A program made the position numbers and the translations under genes. The notes beneath the pieces are model-generated. The model was not told the DNA's origin and ran no database searches. It worked only from the letters and a program-made list of their open reading frames with translations. Source: MWBF01 sp040772005 (GTDB lineage Bacteria > Chloroflexota > Anaerolineae > CG2-30-64-16). From it: 64,000 nucleotides of DNA. Of this stretch, positions 8,745 through 17,476 are shown one piece after another (the stretch's first letter is position 1; each line of letters opens with the position of its first letter). The DNA lies in contig JAXGYZ010000010.1 of the NCBI GenBank assembly GCA_040772005.1, positions 124,001-188,000 of the forward strand. The letters are read 5' to 3'.

Positions 8745-9742
8745 ACCGACATCTCCTTTGACCTGCCCACGCGCGGGTCAAGCCAGTAGTACAGCAGGTC
8801 CGCCAGCAGGTTGAGGAATACCATGACCGCGGCCAGAGTGAGAAACGCACCCTGCGCCACCGGATAGTCGCGCGCGGAGACCGCGCGCACCAGCATCCGG
8901 CCCAGGCCGGGCCAACTGAATATGGTCTCGACAACCACGTCGCCGCCCATCGTGAAGCCGATACCCATCGCCATGGCCGTTACGACGGGCAAGAGTGCAT
9001 TGCGCGCGGCGTGTCGCAACATGATCTTCCACTCACTGATCCCCTTCATGCGCGCCAGCGTAACGAAATCTTCCTGCATGACATCCAGCATATTGCTGCG
9101 CATGAGCAACATGGGCAGGCCCTGCAGGTAGAACATCAGGGTCAGGCCGGGCAGGATCAGGTGGCGCCAGAAGTCGAGGCTGGTCAGTTGGTCCCAGAAG
9201 CTCGCATAGATGACGCCCGGACTGGTAGCACCGGAGGCCGGCAGCCATTTGAGGTTGAAGGCGAACAGGGTCAGCAGGATCATCCCAACCCAGAACTCCG
9301 GTGCGGATCGACTAATCAGCGTGTAGAGGATGCCGGCAGTCTCGAACCGGCTGCCCCGCCGCCAGGCCATCAATCCGCCGCCGACGACTCCGATCACGTA
9401 TGCCAGTACAAGCGGGATGGTCGAAAGCATGAGGGTGTTGGGCAGGAGTTCGAGCATCACCTCGGCCACCGGCTTCTTGTAAAAGAAGGAGTCGCCCAGC
9501 TCGCCCTGCAGCAAGTTGCCCATGTAGATGAAGTACTGCGTACCGAGTGGCTTATCGAGACCGAACTGCTCCATCAACAGCTGTTGTTGCTCTTCGGTGA
9601 AGGTCGGACTGATGTAGGCAACCAGCGGGTTGCCCGGCATCAGCCGGAACATGAAGAATAGGATGGTCGCGATGATCAGCAGCACCAGCAGGCGTTCGCC
9701 CAGTCGGGCTGCAATCACGCGGACTGTACGCCAGTGTCTCAT
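8741..9742 (-). CDS. Peptide ABC transporter permease, DppB type
   Basis: 333 residues. The first TM helix (LGERLLVLLIIATILFFMFR) is followed by LMPGNPL and the extracytoplasmic loop LLMEQFGLDKPLGTQY, diagnostic of DppB. The BPD_transp_1 domain follows, with the EAA loop TLARMKGISEWKIMLRHAAR and terminal helices. It is the first permease gene after the binding-protein gene, separated from it by 91 bp that contain a stem-loop. All expected DppB landmarks are present. Confidence 0.94.
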   Translation of the reverse strand: MRHWRTVRVIAARLGERLLVLLIIATILFFMFRLMPGNPLVAYISPTFTEEQQQLLMEQFGLDKPLGTQYFIYMGNLLQGELGDSFFYKKPVAEVMLELLPNTLMLSTIPLVLAYVIGVVGGGLMAWRRGSRFETAGILYTLISRSAPEFWVGMILLTLFAFNLKWLPASGATSPGVIYASFWDQLTSLDFWRHLILPGLTLMFYLQGLPMLLMRSNMLDVMQEDFVTLARMKGISEWKIMLRHAARNALLPVVTAMAMGIGFTMGGDVVVETIFSWPGLGRMLVRAVSARDYPVAQGAFLTLAAVMVFLNLLADLLYYWLDPRVGRSKEMSV

Positions 9743-9776
9743 GCGAGTGCCCTCCCCGGAGCACGCCCGGGTAGTC

Positions 9777-9812
9777 GGTCGGGGCCCGCCTCAGCCGAAG
9801 CGGACCCCAACC
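9777..9812 (-). promoter_or_regulatory. Stem-loop between binding-protein and permease genes
   Basis: GGTCGGGGCCCGC pairs with GCGGACCCCAACC, with two mismatches, around an 11-nt loop. It lies just after the stop of the minus-strand binding-protein gene (9834) and before the DppB-type start (9742). Intercistronic hairpins here typically protect or partly terminate the mRNA, so binding protein is made in excess of permease. The plus-strand arm of the island has the same arrangement. Confidence 0.5.
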
Positions 9813-9833
9813 ATCTCACGTTTGCCGGGACCG

Positions 9834-11621
9834 CTATTCGCTGCCCAGCGTTTCAGTCTTGCCCGCCGGGTATAGCAGGCGTCCGTCTGCGTCCCACTCG
9901 TAGCCGTGCTCTGTCAGCAGGGCCTTGGCCTTCTCGATGTCCGGTGACCAGGCTTCCACGGTGTCATCGTACCAGGCTGCCAGGCTGGGGGAGATGATGC
10001 TCTTGGAGAGCACGCCCCGGCCCTTGAGGATGCCGTTGATCATCTCTTCCTTATCGATGACCAGCGCCAACGCCTGCCGGAAGTACACATCGTCGAACGG
10101 CGCACGCCGCAGGTTGTGCGCCAGGAAGCGCGAGCCCAACTCGATCGTGGACACCATCTGCAGCTTCGGATCGTTGGCGACTTCCTGGGCCAGCAGCTCG
10201 GGATCGCCGCCAAAGAAGCTGATGAAGTTAAGCTCGCCGGAATGCATCATGCCCAGTACCGCTTCGGGGTTGGCCACGAAGCGCAGCACCCAGCGGTTCA
10301 TCTTGGGTGGGGAGAAGTGCTCAGGATTGGCCTCCAGCACGATCTCTTCTGATGACTTCCAGGCCACGAACTTGAACGGGCCGGAACCGATCGGCACTTC
10401 CTCCTGGAACTTCTCGGCGTTTTCGGGCTTGGTTTCGAGGTCCTTGATAACCGGTTCCCAGATGTGCTTGGGGATCAGGTTGATCTTTGCCAGGGAGGCC
10501 GTCTCGAAGGGCACGTACGCTTCCTTCAGAGTGAAACGCACGGTGTTCTCGCCGGTGGCCTCGATGCTCTCAATTCGTGAGACGAACGGCTTGTACATGG
10601 GCGCTTCTTCGCCCATCGGCGCCTGGAACGAGAAGATGACGTCATCTACCGTCACCGGCTGGCCGTCATGCCACTTCATGCCCTGGCGCAGCGTGACATC
10701 CACCGTCTGGCCGTCCACCCATTCGACCTTCTCAGCGGCCCAGGGCTGCGCCAGGCCATCCGGACCGATGCGCATGAGGCGGTCCCAGACCAGCTCGTAG
10801 ACCCACGAGTCGGTGCCGCCGCTAATGTAGAGCGGGTTGATGGCCGTCACAATGGGACCGCTCACCAGCACCATGTCCTTCTGCTCCCCGACAGGCGTCG
10901 CGCCGATCATGGTCCAGAAGTTCTTCGCGCCGATGCCGGCCTGTTCCACGATCGTGGCCGGATCCCAGACCTCTTTGTTGAATACGTAGTCCATGTACTG
11001 GTGGACATAGAAATCGTAGGGCCGTTCCATTGCCAGCATCTGCTGCGCCTGCTTGACCAACTCGACGCGCTTGGCCGGGTCGATTTCCGACCGTTGGGCC
11101 TCGACGAGCTTGTCATACTCGGGGTTCAGATAGCCCACGAAGTTGTAGCCCGTCTCAGCGGTAGAGGAGTGATACAGATTGTAGACCAGCTCGTCAGGAT
11201 CCGAACGCTCGGGCCGGCCGACCATCTGCCAGACGGTGAAGTCCCATTTGTCGCGCTGGTACCACACGAGGTCCGAGACCTGTTCCCACGGCATGGCATT
11301 CAACTCGACATCGAGCCCCAGGGCCTTGAGGGACTCGGCAGTGAAGCGGGCAATCTCGTATTCCTTGGGATCGGAGCCCTGGTCCTGGGTGACGAGATAG
11401 AGTGTGCGGATGCGGCGCGCTCCGGTATCGGCCGCCGGCGCCGCTGCCGCCGGTTCAGCGGCTGCCTCGGTTGGTGCGGCTTCCTGCGCTGGTGCGGCCT
11501 CCTCGACGGGCGCTGCTTCCTGAGCAGGCGCAGGGGCTGCTGTGGGGGCGGCGCAGGCAGCAAGCATGCCTGCCAGCATGACGAAGACGATCAACAGATT
11601 GAAGAGTTTAGCGCTTCTCAT
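9834..11621 (-). CDS. SBP_bac_5 family solute-binding lipoprotein with circularly permuted lobes
   Basis: 595 residues from the ATG at 11621, which has GGAGGAG 6 nt upstream; the longer ATG at 11645 has no such site. The signal ends at lipobox LAAC (Cys23), then an Ala/Pro/Glu-rich linker to about residue 66. Residues about 70-220 match what is normally the C-terminal third of family-5 binding proteins (ESLKALGLDVELN, NFVGYLNPEYDKLVEAQ). Residues about 250-590 match the normal N-terminal two thirds (AINPLYISGG, LRQGMKWHDGQPVTVDDV, GSGPFKFVAW, ALALVIDKEEM, AKALLTEHGY). The protein stops where the C-terminal part should begin. The domain order is therefore swapped relative to DppA/OppA. It presumably captures peptides or other amides for the adjacent permeases. 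Confidence 0.88.
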   Translation of the reverse strand: MRSAKLFNLLIVFVMLAGMLAACAAPTAAPAPAQEAAPVEEAAPAQEAAPTEAAAEPAAAAPAADTGARRIRTLYLVTQDQGSDPKEYEIARFTAESLKALGLDVELNAMPWEQVSDLVWYQRDKWDFTVWQMVGRPERSDPDELVYNLYHSSTAETGYNFVGYLNPEYDKLVEAQRSEIDPAKRVELVKQAQQMLAMERPYDFYVHQYMDYVFNKEVWDPATIVEQAGIGAKNFWTMIGATPVGEQKDMVLVSGPIVTAINPLYISGGTDSWVYELVWDRLMRIGPDGLAQPWAAEKVEWVDGQTVDVTLRQGMKWHDGQPVTVDDVIFSFQAPMGEEAPMYKPFVSRIESIEATGENTVRFTLKEAYVPFETASLAKINLIPKHIWEPVIKDLETKPENAEKFQEEVPIGSGPFKFVAWKSSEEIVLEANPEHFSPPKMNRWVLRFVANPEAVLGMMHSGELNFISFFGGDPELLAQEVANDPKLQMVSTIELGSRFLAHNLRRAPFDDVYFRQALALVIDKEEMINGILKGRGVLSKSIISPSLAAWYDDTVEAWSPDIEKAKALLTEHGYEWDADGRLLYPAGKTETLGSE

Positions 11622-11739
11622 GGTTGTCTCCTCCAGATTGAGCATGGTTGGCCCGCAACGGGCCGTGTTGACTGACTCATTTTAGTTGGGCCCAAACTCG
11701 GGGGCTCACCTCCTCTCTTGCCGCCTGCGCTCGCTATGC

Positions 11740-13518
11740 TCAGGCCATCTGTGCCAGCCTCACCTCGCGCCGCGCCTGGCGGATGGCGTCGATAACTCGG
11801 TTCTGCCCGCGCACGAGCGACGCGATGGTGAAGTGGCTCAGGTTTGTGTCCGCCGACAGGCCCGGCAGTCGAAGCGCCGGCGCCAGGTCTGGCAGGGGAC
11901 GAATCGGCGCGGCCGGGTCATGGCGGAAGCGGCCTTCCCGCCCGGAGTTGATGGGCACCAGGATGCGCGCCAGGCGCAGGATCGCGTCGTTGTACCGCGC
12001 ACATGCCGCCCGGTCGCCCGAATCGGCAGCCGCCTTGGCGGCAGCATAGAAGCTTTCCAGGTCAGCGGTCAGGCCCTCCACCTCGGCCTGCGCTGCCGCG
12101 AAATCGAAGCGTTCGCCTGCGGCCTGCTGGTAGCTCTCCAGTGTGGCCGCAAACTCGCGGGCCACAGCCCGGAAGTCGAACGGATAGACGTCTGCATTGA
12201 TCACCCGGCCCAGGCTGGTGATGTAAACCTTGATATCGCGCAGCAGGATCTCGCGGTCTGCGACGAGGATGTCGTCGGCCTCGGTGTGCCACTCGACGTT
12301 GCCGCCGCAGCCGCCCACGTCATACAGGCCTTCAGCGGTTACCGCCTCCGGCGGCTTGCTCGAAAGCAGCATGAAGAATGAGCTGATGCCGATATTGTTG
12401 AAGGAGTAGTCGCCGGCTCGGTGTGGGCGTTCGCCATCCGAGGGCAGCCCGGTCGCATCATGAATGGCCGCCTGGCAGAAGGCTTCCGTCTCCGGCATCC
12501 ACGAGATATGCGTGTACGCCGTCGCGCCGCGGCAGCCCGGTGAGTCGATGTTGACCTGCGCGATGCAGTTTTCGGCCAGGTCCAGCGCGAAGGTGTCGGC
12601 GTACCAGGTCGAGCCGGCGTACCGGCCGGTCGAATGGCCGGGCCACCAGGCGAGGCGCACGCTGCGCCGCAGGTGCTGCCGGTGCTGCCAGAACACGCGG
12701 GCCAGTTCCAGCACGGCTGCGTTGCCGACTGCGTTGTCGCCGCCGCCCACGCCCCAGGAATCGAGATGCCCGTGGGCCAGGACGAACTTCTCCGGCTCTT
12801 CGCTGCCGGGGATCTCTGCCACAATGAGGGGCACATGCTTCCAGCGTTGGTCCGAGAGCGAATGGACGGTGACTTCGGTGCGGCCCTCGGCTGCCCGCGC
12901 CTTCAGTGCCTCGCCGTCGGGGCGGTTGATGGCCAGCACCGGCGTATTCGGGATGCGTCCCATCGAGTCCAGGTCGGGCATGCCCCAGACCGTCGTCGCG
13001 ATGCCCCAATGGCTCGCCTGGCCGGGATTGATGTACACCTGCGCGAGGGCCCCGCGCTGCTCGAAATCAAGGCAACATTCGGGATTTGCCAGGCCGTCGC
13101 TCAACACGATTTTGCCGCGCACATCGTAGCGGCCAGGCCCGTAGCCCACGTCGGTAAAGGTCTGCACGTCGTCCGGCGAATCGGCCGGCACGTAGATGAG
13201 TTCGCCGGTCAGTCCCAGGGGGGGCGTGTTGGCCGAGAAGGCCTGCGCTTTAGCATGGAAGCTGCGCCCCTCCAACTCGACGTGCGCCGCAATCGGCACC
13301 GACAGGTAGAGCTCCGGCTGGTAATAGTGATACGGCACGCCCAGGGCATCGAGCTGCACCCGCAGGTAGTCGAACGCTTTGCGCTCGTCCTCGCTGCCCG
13401 ATTCGCGCACCAGGGTGGTGAAGTACTCGATCAGCGGCCAGCCATAGTCCAGCGACGCAGCGGCCAACATGGCCTGCTCAGCCGCAGACCCGGCGTGGCG
13501 ATTCGGCATCTGGCTCAT
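11740..13518 (-). CDS. M28-family hydrolase with PA-like insert and non-canonical active site
   Basis: 592 residues from the ATG at 13518, with AAGGAG upstream; an in-frame start at 13590 would overlap the racemase gene. No signal peptide is evident. A PA-like region covers about 75-230, followed by an M28 catalytic fold: HGHLDSWG (His251, Asp253), GGGDNAVG (Asp261), NIDSPG (Asp325), EWHTEADD (His411). The usual Glu-Glu pair (metal ligand plus catalytic base, normally in GEExGLxGS) is absent and reads PGHSTGRYAGS at 293-303. The paralogue at 23079 has the same substitution, so it is a subfamily trait. It is either a hydrolase with altered chemistry or a non-catalytic homologue. It lies between the racemase and the transporter genes. 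Confidence 0.85.
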   Translation of the reverse strand: MSQMPNRHAGSAAEQAMLAAASLDYGWPLIEYFTTLVRESGSEDERKAFDYLRVQLDALGVPYHYYQPELYLSVPIAAHVELEGRSFHAKAQAFSANTPPLGLTGELIYVPADSPDDVQTFTDVGYGPGRYDVRGKIVLSDGLANPECCLDFEQRGALAQVYINPGQASHWGIATTVWGMPDLDSMGRIPNTPVLAINRPDGEALKARAAEGRTEVTVHSLSDQRWKHVPLIVAEIPGSEEPEKFVLAHGHLDSWGVGGGDNAVGNAAVLELARVFWQHRQHLRRSVRLAWWPGHSTGRYAGSTWYADTFALDLAENCIAQVNIDSPGCRGATAYTHISWMPETEAFCQAAIHDATGLPSDGERPHRAGDYSFNNIGISSFFMLLSSKPPEAVTAEGLYDVGGCGGNVEWHTEADDILVADREILLRDIKVYITSLGRVINADVYPFDFRAVAREFAATLESYQQAAGERFDFAAAQAEVEGLTADLESFYAAAKAAADSGDRAACARYNDAILRLARILVPINSGREGRFRHDPAAPIRPLPDLAPALRLPGLSADTNLSHFTIASLVRGQNRVIDAIRQARREVRLAQMA

Positions 13519-13552
13519 GGTTTCTGAGAATCTCCTTGTCTGCTGTTCATGT

Positions 13553-14260
13553 TCAGGCACAACACGGCCCGGCTTCGATGCCTGCCGCAATCTTGGGCGG
13601 CGTCGGATAGGAAAGCGGGCTGTAGGTCAGATTCTGACTGACGAGCAACTCGGCCATCTTCAGGGCGGCCACCAGCGGATTGACGACCGGAATCTTCAGG
13701 TCCGCCTGGAGGCGCTCGGCGTAGAAGGACAGGCTGGCGCAGCCCATGGTGATGACGTCGGCCCGGTCCTGCTCGATGGCTGCCAGCGCGGCTGCGCGGG
13801 TGGCGGCATAAGTCGATTCCTCGCCCTTGCGTACGACTTCCACGGGGACGCCGATCGAACGTACGCTGGCGAGCTTTTGGCTCGCGCCGACCCGGTGTGC
13901 CAGTTCATAGGTCGAGCGCACCACGCTGTCCAGGATAGTGATGACGGAATAGCGGTAGCCGAGCAGGCTGGCAAGCAGCATGCCCGACTCGCCGGGGCCG
14001 GTCACGGGGATGCGCACCAGCTCGCGCGCGGCATCCAGGCCCGGGTCCCCCGCGCAGCCGGTGATGACGCCCTGGTAGCCCTCACGCTCTGCCTGGAGTA
14101 CGCTTTCGATCATGACCGGAATGTAGAGGTACTCTTCATACATCGATTCGATGGTCTTTGGGCCATCCTGGCGGTCGATGTTGCCGACTTCGGTGCCGGG
14201 AAAGGCGCGGGCCTGGAGAAAGGCGCGGCGGTCTTCACCGCCCAGGTAGCACAATCGCAT
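13553..14260 (-). CDS. Asp/Glu/hydantoin racemase family protein
   Basis: 235 residues from the ATG at 14260, which has GGAGGAG 4-5 nt upstream; the open frame extends further upstream but without a site or similarity. Both catalytic cysteines of the cofactor-independent two-cysteine racemase fold are visible: ITGCAGDPG (Cys69) and ITMGCASLSF (Cys174). Known members racemise aspartate, glutamate, hydantoins or allantoin, or act as maleate isomerases or arylmalonate decarboxylases. It is the first gene of the minus-strand arm, before the M28-type and transporter genes, suggesting that D-amino-acid or hydantoin-like units occur in the imported compound. The exact substrate is not deducible. Confidence 0.87.
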   Translation of the reverse strand: MRLCYLGGEDRRAFLQARAFPGTEVGNIDRQDGPKTIESMYEEYLYIPVMIESVLQAEREGYQGVITGCAGDPGLDAARELVRIPVTGPGESGMLLASLLGYRYSVITILDSVVRSTYELAHRVGASQKLASVRSIGVPVEVVRKGEESTYAATRAAALAAIEQDRADVITMGCASLSFYAERLQADLKIPVVNPLVAALKMAELLVSQNLTYSPLSYPTPPKIAAGIEAGPCCA

Positions 14261-14471
14261 TGATCTCCTCCATTTGCTGCGGACAGGAATCGGCCGATAG
14301 GTTAACGCAAAACAGCGCTGATGAAAGCCCGGAGAGCCTTCTGGCGCTGAAGGTCCACTATCATTCTTGTATGATGGGACGGCGGGCCGCATTGGCCCGC
14401 GATGCAGCCGGCAGTCAACACCGGCGGGGAGAGGTCGGCAACAACAGGCGCCGGGAGACTGATCCGGGCGG

Positions 14472-14494
14472 CGTTGCCGTGACTTACGGCAACG
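14472..14494. promoter_or_regulatory. Operator-like palindrome
   Basis: CGTTGCCGT - 5 nt - ACGGCAACG is a perfect 9-bp inverted repeat. It lies 5 bp downstream (in the minus direction) of a TATACT -10-like element at 14505-14500, so it would cover the start of the leftward transcript. It is about 75 bp upstream of the rightward -35. The spacing suits a dimeric repressor; no regulator gene is in the island itself. It could instead fold as an RNA hairpin in the leftward leader. Confidence 0.5.
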
Positions 14495-14569
14495 ATGATA
14501 GTATAGTTCCTTCCAATGTGCAAACCGCCAGATGACCGGGTGTGGATGAAGGCACAGGATTAGAACGAT

Positions 14570-14599
14570 TTGCACAATCGCGGAGGAGCGTGCTAGACT
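14570..14599 (+). promoter_or_regulatory. Sigma-70-like promoter for the rightward binding-protein operon
   Basis: TTGCAC (14570-14575), an 18-bp spacer, TAGACT (14594-14599). The predicted start near 14606 leaves a 45-nt leader with GGAGAAGG before the ATG at 14652. Confidence 0.55.
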
Positions 14600-14651
14600 A
14601 TACTTCCGGCTAAAGTGTTATCCATAGTCATCCCTGGTTAGGAGAAGGGTC

Positions 14652-16340
14652 ATGCAAAAGCTTACTCTGAAAATCGTTGTTTTGGGGCTGATCGTTGCCG
14701 TTCTTGCCGGCGCGTGTGCGCCGGTGCAGCCGGCTGCGCCCGCCGCGCCCGCTGCCCCCGCGGCCGCGGAAGCCCCCGTCGCTACCGAGCCGGCTGCTGC
14801 TCCGGCTGCCAGCAAGTTCGGCGGCACCCTGCGCATCGGTTCGCTGACTGATCCCGACAGCCTGAACGTCCTGGCGTCGAACAGCATCACTTCGAGCTGG
14901 ATCCTTGACCTGCTCTACCCGTCCTTGCTGACCTACAACGAGGCCGGGCAGAAGGTCGGCTACCTGGCGAAGGAGTGGACGACGAGCGAAGATGGCAAGA
15001 CCATCACCTACAAGCTCCAGTCCGGTCTGACGTGGGATGATGGCACGCCCGTGACATCCAAAGATGTCAAGTACACGGCTGAGGTGACCCTCAAGGAAAC
15101 CATCGGCTTCAACGCGACCATGCTGGCGGATGTTGCGTCGATCGAGACGCCGGATGACGAGACGGTCGTCTTCAACCTGAACAATCCCAGCGCCGTCTTC
15201 GCGACCTCGGTGGGCTACTGGCTGAAGGTCGTGCCCGAGCACGTCTGGTCACAGGCGGGTGAGAACAAGACCTTCACCAACGAGAATCCGGTGGGTGCAG
15301 GCCCCTTCAAGCTGACGAACTACGAGCGCGGGCAGTACTGGGAGCTGGAGCCCCAGGGCGAAACCTGGCTGGCGCCCGAGGGCAAGCCCTACCTGGACAA
15401 GATTCAGTTCCGCATCTACCCCGACATGAACACGATGGTGCTGGCCCTGAAGAGCGGCGAGATCGATGCCATCGCTAACCCGGTTCCGCCTGCGGCCGCG
15501 GCTGACCTGGCCCAGGATCCCAATATCGAGGTCCTCAAGACGGCTTCGCTTGGTTATGGCCATATCACCTTCAACACGCAGAGCCCGAATGCACCCGCAT
15601 TGCAGGACAAGGCCGTGCGCCAGGCCCTGGCGATGGCGACGAACAAGGATGCCATCCTGAACATTGTGTTGCAGGGTAACGGCCAGAAGATCGCCGTACC
15701 GGTGTCACCGGTGCTGGGCGACTACCACAACCCGAATGTCGAGGATTGGGCCTTTGACCTGGAAGCGGCCAAGGCGAAGCTTGAAGAAGCCGGCTATGTA
15801 GATGAAGGCGGCGTGCGCGCAGGGCCGAACGGCAAGCTCGAATTCACCATCATCTACGACCAGGCCTTCGATCCCATGGCCAAGACGGTCAAGATGCTGG
15901 CGGATGACTGGGCGCAGATCGGCGTCAAGCTGAACCTGAAGGGCATGGAGCGCAACACCTACCTGGCCGAAGCCAAGGCCCTGAACTTCGACATCTACGG
16001 CGGCAAGTGGGGCGTTATGGATGAGCCGGCCGACTACCTTGGCCTCATCTTCCTCTCCGACACCTGGCAGCAGGGCGGCATCAACTACTCCGGCATCAAC
16101 GATCCCGAGCTGGATCGCATGATCAAGGAGGCCCAGGGCGCCATGGACCCGGCGGTCATGAAGGAAAAGTTGTACACCGTCCAGGAATACCTGCATGACG
16201 CGATGCCCGTGATCACGCTGTGGGTCGAGAACTACAACCTGCCGGTCTCCAAGAAGTTCGCGGGCTGGAAAGTCTTCCCCAGCGACCTGCGCGGCTTTGT
16301 GGATCCCTGGTCCCTGGTGGGTGTCTACCAGGTTCAGTAA
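14652..16340 (+). CDS. SBP_bac_5 family solute-binding lipoprotein, canonical order
   Basis: 562 residues. Lipoprotein signal with lipobox AGAC (Cys22) and a short Ala/Pro linker, then the normal order of the family: GGTLRIGSLTDPDSLNVLAS, YKLQSGLTWDDGTPVTSKDV, NPVGAGPFKLTNYERG, RQALAMATNKDAILN. The C-terminal lobe (WAQIGVKLNLKGMERNTYL, YSGINDPELDRMIKEAQ) follows last. This contrasts with the swapped order in the protein at 9834-11621. It delivers ligand to the permeases encoded next (16516 and 17477). Family-5 proteins bind di/oligopeptides, nickel, opines or other small polar compounds; the hydrolase genes downstream favour peptides or amides. Confidence 0.93.
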   Translation: MQKLTLKIVVLGLIVAVLAGACAPVQPAAPAAPAAPAAAEAPVATEPAAAPAASKFGGTLRIGSLTDPDSLNVLASNSITSSWILDLLYPSLLTYNEAGQKVGYLAKEWTTSEDGKTITYKLQSGLTWDDGTPVTSKDVKYTAEVTLKETIGFNATMLADVASIETPDDETVVFNLNNPSAVFATSVGYWLKVVPEHVWSQAGENKTFTNENPVGAGPFKLTNYERGQYWELEPQGETWLAPEGKPYLDKIQFRIYPDMNTMVLALKSGEIDAIANPVPPAAAADLAQDPNIEVLKTASLGYGHITFNTQSPNAPALQDKAVRQALAMATNKDAILNIVLQGNGQKIAVPVSPVLGDYHNPNVEDWAFDLEAAKAKLEEAGYVDEGGVRAGPNGKLEFTIIYDQAFDPMAKTVKMLADDWAQIGVKLNLKGMERNTYLAEAKALNFDIYGGKWGVMDEPADYLGLIFLSDTWQQGGINYSGINDPELDRMIKEAQGAMDPAVMKEKLYTVQEYLHDAMPVITLWVENYNLPVSKKFAGWKVFPSDLRGFVDPWSLVGVYQVQ

Positions 16341-16358
16341 GTTCCTGCCTGGAGTATC

Positions 16359-16392
16359 CTGCTGTCCCGATCCGCAGTGACCGGGATAGCAG
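16359..16392 (+). promoter_or_regulatory. Stem-loop 1 after the binding-protein gene
   Basis: CTGCTGTCCCG pairs with CGGGATAGCAG (11 pairs including one G-U) around a 12-nt loop, 18 nt after the stop codon. No U-run follows. It is probably a 3'-end stabiliser of the binding-protein message. Confidence 0.5.
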
Positions 16393-16418
16393 TAAAACGA
16401 AGTTCCTCAGCGGAGAGG

Positions 16419-16450
16419 GACATGGGCGGCCAATCCTGGCCGCCCATGTC
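16419..16450 (+). promoter_or_regulatory. Stem-loop 2 before the permease gene
   Basis: GACATGGGCGGCCA / TGGCCGCCCATGTC is a perfect 14-bp stem with a 4-nt loop, very stable. It is 66 nt before the permease ATG and is followed by TCTATGTG rather than a U-run. Together with stem-loop 1 it likely sets a high binding-protein to permease ratio by partial termination or by blocking 3' exonucleases. Confidence 0.6.
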
Positions 16451-16515
16451 TCTATGTGCCAGCCTGTTCCGCCGCGCAGTCACGGCTGCCGGCCGCAGGC
16501 CGGAGTTGAGAAGGC

Positions 16516-17472
16516 ATGTCTCAGTATCTTATCAAGCGCCTCTTGCGCGGCGCGCTGACCCTGCTTGTCTCGGTCACGGTGACTTTCCTGATTCTGCGCC
16601 TGATGCCGGGCAACCCGGCGGATGTGATGGCCGACCCTCACATGACCGAGGAGCTGCGCCAGAGCATCCTGCGCGATTTCGGCTTGGATAAGCCGCTGCA
16701 CATCCAGTATTTCATTTATCTGAAGCAACTTTTGCAGGGCAATCTGGGCACCTCGTTCCGCTCGCTGCTGCCCGTGTCCGAAATCATCATGAGTCGGCTG
16801 CCGTGGACGTTGCTGCTCACAGGACTCTCTTTCGTGATTACGGTGCTGCTCGGCATCCCCCTGGGCGTCGTGGCTGCCACGCATCAGGGACGGCCGCTCG
16901 ACCGGGTCATCAATGCCCTGGCAATTATCGGGACGTCGGTGTTCATCCCCTGGCTGGCCCTGGCCCTGCTCTATTTCCTGGGCTACCGCTGGCGGCTCTT
17001 CCCGATCGGCGGCATTAAGGATATCGGCGTGGAAGGGCGTGAGCTGGTCATCAGCGTGCTGCGCCACCTTGCGCTGCCCCTGGCGACCCTGGTGGTCATC
17101 AACCTGGCCCAGTATGTCCTTTTCATGCGCACGAGCATGGTGGACACGCTGCAGGAGGATTTCGTACGCACAGCGCGCTCCAAGGGCCTCTCCGAGCAGA
17201 CGACCATCTACCGCCACGCGCTGAAACATGCCGTTCTCCCGACCATCACCATGATGGGGCTGCAACTGGGTTACCTGGTGGGCGGCGCCGTGTTGACCGA
17301 GACGGTGTATGCCTATCCGGGCCTCGGCCGGCTCATCTATGAAGCGGTCACGCAGCTCGATTATCCGGTGCTGCAGGGCGCCTTCATCTTATTGGCCGTC
17401 ACGGTGATCGTTGCCAACATACTCACCGATTTGGTCTACAGCGTGCTTGACCCGCGCATTCGCATCCAGTAG
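16516..17472 (+). CDS. Peptide ABC transporter permease, DppB type (second system)
   Basis: 318 residues. It has an N-terminal TM helix with LMPGNPADVMADP, the loop LRDFGLDKPLHIQYFIYLK, and the BPD_transp_1 domain with the EAA loop TARSKGLSEQTTIYRHALKH and C-terminal helices ending VLDPRIRIQ. It follows the canonical binding-protein gene and precedes the DppC-type gene by 4 bp. No ATPase gene occurs anywhere in this plus-strand arm (14.6-24.8 kb). Confidence 0.94.
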   Translation: MSQYLIKRLLRGALTLLVSVTVTFLILRLMPGNPADVMADPHMTEELRQSILRDFGLDKPLHIQYFIYLKQLLQGNLGTSFRSLLPVSEIIMSRLPWTLLLTGLSFVITVLLGIPLGVVAATHQGRPLDRVINALAIIGTSVFIPWLALALLYFLGYRWRLFPIGGIKDIGVEGRELVISVLRHLALPLATLVVINLAQYVLFMRTSMVDTLQEDFVRTARSKGLSEQTTIYRHALKHAVLPTITMMGLQLGYLVGGAVLTETVYAYPGLGRLIYEAVTQLDYPVLQGAFILLAVTVIVANILTDLVYSVLDPRIRIQ

Positions 17473-17476
17473 TCCT

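Larger units (their letters stand above)
14261..14651. other. 391-bp divergent intergenic region at the centre of the hydrolase/transport island
   Basis: No credible gene. It lies between the outward-facing racemase (minus) and second binding-protein (plus) genes. Contents seen: a 7-bp hairpin GCGGGCC/GGCCCGC at 14382-14400, a 9-bp palindrome at 14472-14494, a minus-strand -10-like TATACT at 14505-14500, and a plus-strand promoter at 14570-14599. This is where both arms of the island are most likely controlled. Confidence 0.7.

Noticed and set aside
10668..11675. Plus-strand open frame (335 codons) opposite the binding-protein gene
   Set aside because: Shadow of the well-supported minus-strand binding protein; no ribosome-binding site and no domain features.
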